DNA from: Nocardia donostiensis
Lineage (GTDB): Bacteria; Actinomycetota; Actinomycetes; Mycobacteriales; Mycobacteriaceae
Assembly: GCF_002081715.1 (NCBI RefSeq)
Contig: NZ_MUKP01000035.1
Location: forward strand, 1 to 52,928
DNA length: 52,928 bases
Direction: 5' to 3'
Shown in pieces: positions 7,170-14,410 of this stretch. The notes under the pieces are model-generated. The model was not told the DNA's origin and did not search any database. It worked only from the letters and a program-made list of their open reading frames with translations. The position numbers and the translations under genes were made by a program. The stretch's first letter is position 1. Each line of letters starts with the position of its first letter.

Positions 7170-10064
7170 ATGGGTGAATCGCAGGCCGATACCGTGCATG
7201 AGGCCATCCGGCCGCTGCGCGAGGACATCCGTTTCCTCGGCGGCGTGCTCGGTGACACCATCCGCGACCATGAGGGTCCGGAGGTGTTCGACTTGATCGA
7301 ACGGACCCGGATCGAGGCGTTCCGGGTGCGCCGTGAGGAGGTGGGACGCAGCGCGGTCGCCGAACTGCTCGCCGATGTCGACATCGCGGTGGCGCTGCCG
7401 CTGATCCGGGCGTTCGGCTACTTCGTCCTGCTGGCCAACCTGGCCGAGGACCTGCAACGGGACCGCCGTCGTGCCGTGCACGAAGGCGCGGGCGAACCGC
7501 CGCAGGATTCGTCGCTGGCCGCGACCTATCGCAAACTGGACGCGGCGGGACTGCCGGGGGATCGGGTCGCCGAGCTGCTCACCGACGCGCTGGTGTCTCC
7601 GGTGATCACCGCGCACCCGACCGAGACGCGGCGGCGCACCGTCTTCGACACCCAGACACGCATCACCGAGCTGATGCGACAGCGGCAACGCTACCCCGAA
7701 CGCGAGCGCGGGCCGCTGGAACTGGAGATCCGCCGTCAAGTGCTGATGCTCTGGCGGACGGCGCTGATTCGTTTGTCGCGGCTGCGGATTCAAGACGAGA
7801 TCGCGGTCGGGCTGCGCTACTACGAGCTGACGCTGCTCGATGTGATCCCGGCGATCAATGCGCAGGTGCGTGCGGCATTGCAGTCCCGCTGGCCCGATGC
7901 CGGGCTGCTGCCGCGGCCGATCCTGCGGCCGGGTTCCTGGATCGGCGGCGACCGCGACGGCAATCCGTATGTGACGTCAGAGGTGGTGCGGACCGCGGCG
8001 CGGCAGGCGGCCGGGGTGGCGTTCGGGCGATATCTGCGCGACCTGGTGGAATTGGAGAAGCGGTTGTCGCAGTCGGCGCGGCTGGTTGCGGTGACACCCG
8101 GGCTCGCAGCCCTGGCCGCCGCCGGATATCCCGACCCTGATTCCTACGCCGACGAACCGTATCGTCGCGCGATACACGGCATCCGCGCCCGGGTGACCGC
8201 CACCGCAAAATATGCGCTGGTCACCGGCGCTCTCGGCGTTGCCGCCGGTGAGCGTGACCGGGGGGCCGGGACCGGTTCGGCCACGCCACGTTCCCTGTCG
8301 GGCGGAGTGGCCGCCCGCCTCGGGGTCGGTCAGTTGCCGGACGGTCTCGACGCTGCCCTGGCCGGCGATATCGACAGCGGTTTCCCGGCCTATCCCACCC
8401 CGCAGGCTTTCCTCGACGACCTGGACACCGTGGACGCCGCGTTGCGGACCTCGGGTGACGGCCTGCTCGCCGACGATCGGCTCGCCGCTCTGCGGCACGC
8501 CGTGGAAACGTTCGGGTTCCATTTGCAGGGCCTGGATATGCGGCAGAACTCCGAAATACACGAACAGGTGGTGGCCGAACTGCTGGCGTGGGCGGGGGTG
8601 CACGAGGATTACCGGAGCCTGCCCGAATCCGAGCGCGTCGAATTGTTGACCGCCGAACTGCGCACCCGCCGTCCCCTGCTGGGCCCGCACGCTCAGCTGA
8701 GCGAACTCGCCACCAAAGAACTCGGTGTCATCGCCGCTGCCAAGGATGCCATCGACACGTTGGGAGCCGATGCGGTACCGAACTACATCATCAGTATGTG
8801 CACTTCGGTCAGCGATATGCTCGAGGCAGCGTTGTTGCTGAAAGAAGGCGGCCTGCTCGAACCGGGCGCAGCGGATGCCGAGCCCACCTGTCCGGTGGGC
8901 ATCGTGCCGCTGTTCGAAACCATCGAGGATCTGGACGCGGGCGCAGCGACCTTGGCCGCGGCACTGGGGGTCCCGGTGTATCGGAACCTGATCGCCTCCC
9001 GGGGGATGCAGCAGGAGGTGATGCTCGGGTATTCCGACTCGAACAAAGACGGCGGATATCTGGCCGCGAACTGGGCGCTGTACCAGGCCGAACTCGATCT
9101 GGTTGAGCTCGCGCGCAAAACCGGGATCCGCTTGCGGTTGTTCCATGGCCGCGGTGGTACGGTCGGCCGTGGCGGCGGCCGCAGCTACGACGCCATCCTC
9201 GCCCAGCCCGCCGGCGCGGTGCGGGGGTCGCTGCGGCTCACCGAACAGGGGGAGGTGATCGCCGCCAAATACGCCGAACCCGGTTCCGCGCACCGCAACC
9301 TGGAATCCCTCATCGCGGGCACCGTGGAATCCACTCTGCTCGATGTGGAGGGTTTGGGTGCCGACGCCGAACCGTCCTACGCGATCATGGACGATCTCGC
9401 CGCTCGCGCCCGCGCCGCCTATGCCCGTCTGGTGCACGAAACCCCTGGTTTCGTCGAGTATTTCCGCCAGTCCACCCCCGTCGCCGAAGTGGGCGACCTG
9501 AATATCGGCAGCAGGCCCGCCTCCCGCAAACCCACGAATTCTGTTGCCGACCTGCGCGCTATTCCCTGGGTGATGGCTTGGAGCCAGGCCAGGGTGATGC
9601 TGCCCGGCTGGTACGGCACCGGCACCGCCCTCGAGGACTGGATCGGCGGCGACCCGGAGCGTCTGGCAATACTGTCGGATCTGTACCGCCGCTGGCCGTT
9701 CTTCCGCACAGTGTTGTCGAATCTGGCGCAGGTGATGGCGAAAAGCGACCTCGCCATCGCCGCCCGCTACGCCGAACTCGTCGACGATACGCAGTTGCGC
9801 GATCACATCTTCGGCATGATCTGTGCCGAACACGCCCGCACCGTCGCCATGCATGCCGCCATCACCGGCAACGATCACCTACTCGCCGACAACCCGTCGC
9901 TGGCCGAGTCCATCCACAACCGCTTCCCCTACCTGGAACCGCTGAACCAGATGCAGGTGGAACTCCTGCGCCGCCTGCGCTCCGGCGACGACTCCGAACT
10001 GGTGAAACGCGGCATCCTGCTGACTATGAACGGACTGGCCACCGCATTGCGCAACTCGGGCTGA
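7170..10064 (+). CDS. ppc: Phosphoenolpyruvate carboxylase
   Basis: Carboxylates phosphoenolpyruvate with bicarbonate to oxaloacetate, an anaplerotic feed to the TCA cycle and so to aspartate and glutamate. 964 residues. Both active-site signatures are present: VITAHPTETRRR (catalytic His about 149) and GYSDSNKDGGYLAANWAL. The glycine loop HGRGGTVGRGGG and the C-terminal MNGLATALRNSG are also there; the last three residues are NSG where NTG is usual. A variable, Gly/Ser-rich stretch around residues 355-400 (AAGERDRGAGTGSATPRS) makes it slightly longer than its mycobacterial counterparts. TACTGT at 7158-7163 followed by six bases and the ATG suggests a leaderless message. It converges with the TetR gene. 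Confidence 0.96.
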   Translation: MGESQADTVHEAIRPLREDIRFLGGVLGDTIRDHEGPEVFDLIERTRIEAFRVRREEVGRSAVAELLADVDIAVALPLIRAFGYFVLLANLAEDLQRDRRRAVHEGAGEPPQDSSLAATYRKLDAAGLPGDRVAELLTDALVSPVITAHPTETRRRTVFDTQTRITELMRQRQRYPERERGPLELEIRRQVLMLWRTALIRLSRLRIQDEIAVGLRYYELTLLDVIPAINAQVRAALQSRWPDAGLLPRPILRPGSWIGGDRDGNPYVTSEVVRTAARQAAGVAFGRYLRDLVELEKRLSQSARLVAVTPGLAALAAAGYPDPDSYADEPYRRAIHGIRARVTATAKYALVTGALGVAAGERDRGAGTGSATPRSLSGGVAARLGVGQLPDGLDAALAGDIDSGFPAYPTPQAFLDDLDTVDAALRTSGDGLLADDRLAALRHAVETFGFHLQGLDMRQNSEIHEQVVAELLAWAGVHEDYRSLPESERVELLTAELRTRRPLLGPHAQLSELATKELGVIAAAKDAIDTLGADAVPNYIISMCTSVSDMLEAALLLKEGGLLEPGAADAEPTCPVGIVPLFETIEDLDAGAATLAAALGVPVYRNLIASRGMQQEVMLGYSDSNKDGGYLAANWALYQAELDLVELARKTGIRLRLFHGRGGTVGRGGGRSYDAILAQPAGAVRGSLRLTEQGEVIAAKYAEPGSAHRNLESLIAGTVESTLLDVEGLGADAEPSYAIMDDLAARARAAYARLVHETPGFVEYFRQSTPVAEVGDLNIGSRPASRKPTNSVADLRAIPWVMAWSQARVMLPGWYGTGTALEDWIGGDPERLAILSDLYRRWPFFRTVLSNLAQVMAKSDLAIAARYAELVDDTQLRDHIFGMICAEHARTVAMHAAITGNDHLLADNPSLAESIHNRFPYLEPLNQMQVELLRRLRSGDDSELVKRGILLTMNGLATALRNSG

Positions 10065-10099
10065 GTGGTGCCCGGACTCGGGACAGCAGGCCCGTGTGG

Positions 10100-10663
10100 T
10101 CAGCCGTCGCGACCGTCGAGCGCAGACGACACGATCCGGTCCAGCATCGGCCGCGGATCGAAGTCGGGCTCCCGGCGGATCAGCAGCTGGTGCATGATCA
10201 CCCCGTCCAGGTAGTCGACCAGCGCCGTGGTCGCCGTCTCGTCGCCACCGAGCCCGGCCAGTAGCTCGCCCGACCATGCGATCAATCGCATGTGCCCGCG
10301 CAGCACGGATTCGTGCGCCGCAGGTGTGTTTCCGGCCTCGAGTACCAAAGCATATCGAGCCAGGGTCCGGGCGCGGTCGGTGGTGACCGCATGCACGACG
10401 TATCGGGCCATACCGTCGACGAGTTGGGCTCGCGTGGTCGGGCGAGGGAAACGGCTGAGCAACGCCCAATCCGCGTAGTCGTGTTCCTCCAGGCGTTCGG
10501 CGACCGCGGACAGCAGGGCGGTCCTGGTGCGGGTGTAGTTCGATGTGGATCCGGGCGGCATTCCGGCGGTTTCGTCGACAGCGCGGTGAGTGAGGGCTCG
10601 CGGGCCACGGCTGCCGAGAAGTTCGATCGCGGCGTCGAGGATCAGTTCGCGTTTCGTCGGCAC
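10100..10663 (-). CDS. TetR-family transcriptional regulator
   Basis: 187 residues. The N-terminal helix-turn-helix of TetR repressors is clear (KRELILDAAIELLGSRG, ALTHRAVDETAGMPPGSTSNY, about 3-50). The C-terminal ligand domain includes a stretch (about 95-165) resembling the TetR_C group regulators. It is divergent from the FAD monooxygenase, and the 92 bases between the two start codons contain two short palindromes. Such pairs are usually autorepressed and induced by the substrate of the neighbouring enzyme, so it probably controls both genes. Confidence 0.9.
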   Translation of the reverse strand: MPTKRELILDAAIELLGSRGPRALTHRAVDETAGMPPGSTSNYTRTRTALLSAVAERLEEHDYADWALLSRFPRPTTRAQLVDGMARYVVHAVTTDRARTLARYALVLEAGNTPAAHESVLRGHMRLIAWSGELLAGLGGDETATTALVDYLDGVIMHQLLIRREPDFDPRPMLDRIVSSALDGRDG

Positions 10664-10687
10664 ATCGGGAATCTACACCAGCAACCC

Positions 10688-10723
10688 ACTACAAAAGTAG
10701 TTACTACACTACAGGTGTAGTGT
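10688..10723. promoter_or_regulatory. Paired palindromic operators between TetR and monooxygenase genes
   Basis: Two inverted repeats lie five bases apart: ACTAC-AAAA-GTAGT (10688-10701) and the perfect ACACTACAGGTGTAGTGT (10706-10723). They share the half-site ACTAC. They lie in the divergent promoter region and are AT-richer than their surroundings. They are the obvious binding sites for the adjacent TetR protein; this assignment is inferred from position. Confidence 0.7.
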
Positions 10724-10755
10724 CTGTGGATGGGCTCGCGAAATCGGAGGAGAAC

Positions 10756-11853
10756 ATGTCCGAAGCGGTTGTTGTCGGCGCTGGAATCGGCGGCCTCACC
10801 GCCGCCATTGCCTTGTTGCGCCGGGGCTGGTCGGTGCAGGTGCTGGAACGGGCGCCGGAACTCACGGCGGTCGGTGCGGGCATATCGCTGTGGCCCAACG
10901 CTGTTCGCGCGCTCGACGAGATCGGGCTCGGCGCGGCCGTGCGAGCGCGAGCTGTCGACGACGTCTCCGCCGGAATCCGCGATGAACAGGGGCGGCGCTT
11001 GGTCCGCCTCGACGTGGCGGCGGTCGGCGCCAGATATGGCAGCCCGATCGTGCTGCACCGCGCCGATCTGCTCGACCTGCTGCGCGCGGCGCTTCCCGAA
11101 TCCGTCGTGCGGACCGATATCGCGGTCACCGAGGTCCGACCTGACGGGACAGTGATGCATGCGAAAGGTGTCAGCAGTGCGGATCTGGTGGTCGGCGCGG
11201 ACGGTATCAACAGTGTGACCCGCCGGGCAGTCTGTGGCTCGGTCGCGCCCCGCTACACCGGCTATACCGCATGGCGACTGGTGACCGCGCCGGTACAGCT
11301 CTACGAGGGCGGCGAAACCTGGGGTCACGGTGAGCGTTTCGGATATATGCCGCTCGCCGATGGCCGTGCCTACTGCTTCGGCAGCGCGGCCGTCCCCGCA
11401 GGCGGCCACGACGCCGGCCTCTCCGAACTGCATCGCCGCTTCGGACAATGGCACAAGCCGATCCCACGGCTGCTTGCTGCCGCCTCGGACAGTACGGTGC
11501 TGCGGCACGACGTATACGAACTCCCGGCGCTGCCGACCTTCGTCCGCGGGCGGATCGCGCTGCTCGGCGACGCCGCGCACGCCATGTCACCCGACCTCGG
11601 CCAGGGGGCCTGCCAGGCGATGGAGGATGCAATCGTGCTGGCCCGTCTGGCCGGCAATGGTGATACCGCCCTCGACAGTTACGACCGGCAACGTCGCCCG
11701 CGCACCCGGATGATCGCCGACCGGGCCCATCGGCTGGGGGCTGTGGCCAGGTGGTCGTCGAAGCCCGCAGTGCTCGCGCGCAATGCAGCGATGCGATTGG
11801 TTCCCGTGAGAGTTTCCATGGCGGCCATGGCGCCGGTGCTCGACTGGAAGTGA
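10756..11853 (+). CDS. FAD-dependent aromatic-type monooxygenase (PF01494-like)
   Basis: 365-residue class A flavoprotein hydroxylase. The dinucleotide fold VVVGAGIGGLTAAIALLRRG is at the N terminus, followed by the DG motif (DLVVGADGINSVTR, about 160-173) and the GD motif (GRIALLGDAAHAMSPDLGQG, about 270-289). Members use NAD(P)H and O2 to hydroxylate aromatic or polyketide substrates; some inactivate antibiotics, like TetX. ATG 10756 is chosen over the in-frame GTG 10720 because GGAGGAG (10747-10752) sits four bases before it and the GxGxxG motif then begins at residue 6. It is likely repressed by the divergent TetR protein. The substrate is unknown. Confidence 0.9.
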   Translation: MSEAVVVGAGIGGLTAAIALLRRGWSVQVLERAPELTAVGAGISLWPNAVRALDEIGLGAAVRARAVDDVSAGIRDEQGRRLVRLDVAAVGARYGSPIVLHRADLLDLLRAALPESVVRTDIAVTEVRPDGTVMHAKGVSSADLVVGADGINSVTRRAVCGSVAPRYTGYTAWRLVTAPVQLYEGGETWGHGERFGYMPLADGRAYCFGSAAVPAGGHDAGLSELHRRFGQWHKPIPRLLAAASDSTVLRHDVYELPALPTFVRGRIALLGDAAHAMSPDLGQGACQAMEDAIVLARLAGNGDTALDSYDRQRRPRTRMIADRAHRLGAVARWSSKPAVLARNAAMRLVPVRVSMAAMAPVLDWK

Positions 11854-12064
11854 CCGTTCGGCCCGGCTACCGCGATCTCCGGTCGTCGGCATCGGTCGGT
11901 ACTCGAAGGTGCGTGCCGAAGGCGGTGCGGCACAGCAGCAGAGCCCGTGTTGAGCGCGAGCAGCCGAACTCGAGGGCGGCACAGCAGGCGGGGCAGGACG
12001 AGGCGGTCGATCAGGACCGGGTGGAAGCCGCCCTTGCGCACGTGACGGTAAATGTGTAGCTGTG

Positions 12065-13039
12065 TCAGGTGCGCCGCTGATACCGGGCATGCATGGCGGC
12101 GGCGGTTGCGGTGAGGGATGCGCGCAATTCCGGTGGTTCCAGCACTTCCGCGTACTCACCCAGCGGGAGCAGAGCGCTGGCGAGGACGTCGAACGATTCG
12201 GAGCGGATGGTCAGTTCGACCCATCCTTCGGGATCGGGTGGGGTGGCGGTGGCCAAGGCGTCCTCGACCGCGGCCGGTTCGTTCATCAGTCGCAGTCTGC
12301 TCAGGTGAGAGACGGCGACGCGGCAGCGGGCTTGGACGCGCAGCATGGAACGGGCGAAGTCCTCTTTGGCGGTGCCCCAGTGGGTGACGAGGTCGAAATC
12401 GGCTGGGCGGGTGAAAGTTTCGCCGGTGGGTTCGGCAGACAGGATACGGCTCACCCGATACGAGCGCACCGCGGTTTTCTCCCGCGCGATGAGATACCAA
12501 GTGCCGCCTTTGAGGACCAGTCCGAGCGGGTCGAGCAGCCGGTGCACTTCCCGGTCTGCGCGCTGGTAGCGGATATCGATCCTGCGGTCGTGCCACAGGG
12601 AGTCGGCGACGGTGGCCAGCGCCGGGGTCCGGTCGGGGCGGTGGAACCAGCCTGGCATATCGACGTGCACGCGTTCGGCGATGCGGGTGGCGCGACCACG
12701 TAGTTCCGGTGGCAGTGCGGCCAGCATTTTCAGTTGCGCGGTGGCGACTACGGTGCCCAGGCCGAGGTCGGCGGCGGCCTGCGGCAAACCGGCGAGCAGT
12801 ACGGCGTCGGCTTCCTCGGTGGTGAGGCCGGTCAGCCGGGTGCGGTAGCCGTCAACCAGCCGGACCCCGCCCGCCCGGCCCGGCTCGCTGTACACCGGAA
12901 CCCCGGCCGCCGACAACGCCTCGACATCCCGGTAGATCGTGCGCACCGACACCTCCAGATGCTCGGCCAGCTCGGCCGCGGTGGTCTGGCCCCGGGTCTG
13001 CAACAGCAGCAGAAGCTGCACCAACCTGCTTGCGCGCAC
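12065..13039 (-). CDS. WYL-domain (YafY/DeoR-like) transcriptional regulator
   Basis: 324 residues. An N-terminal winged helix-turn-helix (SRLVQLLLLLQTRGQTTAAELAEHLEVSVRTIYRDVEAL, about 4-42) is followed by a wing with GVPVYSEPGRAGGVRL. A WYL domain with the eponymous GGTWYLIAREK lies about 180-250, and a WCX-type C-terminal extension follows. WYL regulators sense small ligands or nucleic acid and often control the divergent gene, here a PPOX-fold protein. The start is GTG. A TGACA-N5-TGTCA palindrome lies just upstream of its own start codon. The 211 bases between this gene's end and the monooxygenase contain no recognisable gene. Confidence 0.92.
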   Translation of the reverse strand: MRASRLVQLLLLLQTRGQTTAAELAEHLEVSVRTIYRDVEALSAAGVPVYSEPGRAGGVRLVDGYRTRLTGLTTEEADAVLLAGLPQAAADLGLGTVVATAQLKMLAALPPELRGRATRIAERVHVDMPGWFHRPDRTPALATVADSLWHDRRIDIRYQRADREVHRLLDPLGLVLKGGTWYLIAREKTAVRSYRVSRILSAEPTGETFTRPADFDLVTHWGTAKEDFARSMLRVQARCRVAVSHLSRLRLMNEPAAVEDALATATPPDPEGWVELTIRSESFDVLASALLPLGEYAEVLEPPELRASLTATAAAMHARYQRRT

Positions 13040-13063
13040 GGTTCGAGACTAGCTGTACAACCT

Positions 13064-13078
13064 TGACAGGAGATGTCA
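13064..13078. promoter_or_regulatory. Palindromic operator between WYL regulator and PPOX-fold gene
   Basis: The perfect inverted repeat TGACAGGAGATGTCA lies 24 bases from the regulator start and 24 bases from the PPOX ATG at 13103, inside a longer imperfect repeat AACCT...AGGTT (13059-13082). Its TTGACA could also be a -35 for the rightward gene. It is a likely binding site of the WYL regulator for auto- and divergent control. Confidence 0.65.
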
Positions 13079-13102
13079 GGTTTTACTTCTAGAGTCGCCG
13101 CT

Positions 13103-13594
13103 ATGACTTCATGGAGTGCATTCACCGAAGAAGCGCCGAAAATCAGCGAAATCTTCCTGCGACGGCATCGGGCGGCAAAGAACCTGTGCATGCTCGCCAC
13201 CCTGCGCAAGGATGGGTTTCCGCGGATCAGCCCCGTCGAGCCCATGGTGTTCGAAGGCAATCTGGTGATCGTCGGCATGCCGGGCACCACCAAATTCCAG
13301 GATCTGCTGCGCGACCCCCGATTCTGCCTGCACACCGCCACGGTCGATACCCGGGTCGCCGACGGCGATGCCAAAGTCCTCGGCCGGGTGACCGATGTCC
13401 CCGACACCGCCCTGCACGCCCGTTTCGCACAGCAACTGTTCGACGACAGCGGCCTCGACCTACGCGATACCCCATTCGACCATTTCTTCGTCGCCGACCT
13501 CAGCAATGCCTCATCGGTCGAGGTCACCGACGACACGATGCTGGTGACCATCTGGAAGCCGGGTGAAGGCGAACGGGTGGTCACCAAGCGCTGA
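13103..13594 (+). CDS. Pyridoxamine 5'-phosphate oxidase-fold flavin-binding protein
   Basis: 163 residues with the split-barrel pattern of the PPOX family. FLRRHRAAKNLCMLATLRKDGFPRISPVEPMVFEGNLVIV is the first half, and TKFQDLLRDPRFCLHT is the typical loop. Members bind FMN, F420 or heme and act as oxidoreductases; which cofactor applies here cannot be decided from the sequence. The frame is open from GTG 13073, but ATG 13103 (MTSWSAFTEEAP) lies clear of the operator. It is controlled from the divergent region shared with the WYL regulator. Confidence 0.85.
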   Translation: MTSWSAFTEEAPKISEIFLRRHRAAKNLCMLATLRKDGFPRISPVEPMVFEGNLVIVGMPGTTKFQDLLRDPRFCLHTATVDTRVADGDAKVLGRVTDVPDTALHARFAQQLFDDSGLDLRDTPFDHFFVADLSNASSVEVTDDTMLVTIWKPGEGERVVTKR

Positions 13595-13609
13595 ATGCCG
13601 AGGCCGTGG

Positions 13610-14410
13610 TCACTGCCCGGTGAACCGGGCCTCCCGCCGCTCCAGCATGGCCGCCACCGCTTCGTGATGGTCGTCGGTGTGATGGGCCACGGCCTGCATC
13701 GCCGCCGACAGCTCCAGCAGTGTCTCCAGGGTGGACTGCTGGCCCTCCCGCATCAGCCGTTTCGTCATCCGTAGGGCATGCGGCGGGTTGGCCGCGATCC
13801 GGTCTGCCAGCTCGTGCGCCGCGGGTAGCAGTTCCTCCGGCGGCGCCACACTGTTGACCATGCCCCACTCCAGTGCGGTTGCCGCATCGATGGTTCCGCC
13901 GGTGAACGCCATCTCGCTGGCCCTGGCCATCCCGACGGCGCGCGGCAGCAGCCAGGCTCCGCCGTCGCCGGGGATGAGGCCGAGCCGGACGAAGCTCTCG
14001 GCGAAGGTGGCGGTGGTCGAGGCGATACGCATGTCGCACATCAGCGCCAGATCACAGCCCGCGCCGACGGCCGGACCGTTCACTGCGGCGATGGTGGGGA
14101 CCTCGCAGTGGTACAGGGCTTTCGGTATCCGCTGGATACCGTGCCGGTAGCCCTGCCGCAGTTGCGCGGGTGTCCCGCCGAACATGCCCGCCCGGTCGCG
14201 CATCTGCTTGACGTTGCCGCCGGAGGAGAAGGCCGTGCCCGCGCCGGTGATGATCGCCACCCGGACGCTCGGATCCCGGTTCACCTTGTGCACCGCGTCT
14301 TCCAGCGCGGCCACGGTGTCGGCGTCGGAAATCGCGTTGCGGGTCTGCGGCTTGTCGATGGTCCAGACGACGATATCGCCGGTGCGTTCCACGCGCACAG
14401 GTGCGTTCAT
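13610..14410 (-). CDS. Enoyl-CoA hydratase/isomerase (crotonase) family protein
   Basis: 266-residue crotonase. Oxyanion-hole segments are visible: AIITGAGTAFSSGGNVKQM (about 54-72) and NGPAVGAGCDLALMCDMRIAS (about 115-135). The second active-site region, LGLIPGDGGAWLLPRAVG, has Asp where classical hydratases have the catalytic Glu, so simple 2-enoyl-CoA hydration is not certain; isomerase, lyase or thioesterase chemistry is possible. It is the last gene of the seven-gene operon and overlaps the upstream acyl-CoA synthetase by four bases (ATGA), implying translational coupling and a shared CoA-ester substrate. Confidence 0.9.
   Translation of the reverse strand: MNAPVRVERTGDIVVWTIDKPQTRNAISDADTVAALEDAVHKVNRDPSVRVAIITGAGTAFSSGGNVKQMRDRAGMFGGTPAQLRQGYRHGIQRIPKALYHCEVPTIAAVNGPAVGAGCDLALMCDMRIASTTATFAESFVRLGLIPGDGGAWLLPRAVGMARASEMAFTGGTIDAATALEWGMVNSVAPPEELLPAAHELADRIAANPPHALRMTKRLMREGQQSTLETLLELSAAMQAVAHHTDDHHEAVAAMLERREARFTGQ

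Noticed and set aside
11751..12059. Forward open frame of 102 codons after the FAD monooxygenase
   Set aside because: Overlaps the monooxygenase end in another frame and has no recognisable content.
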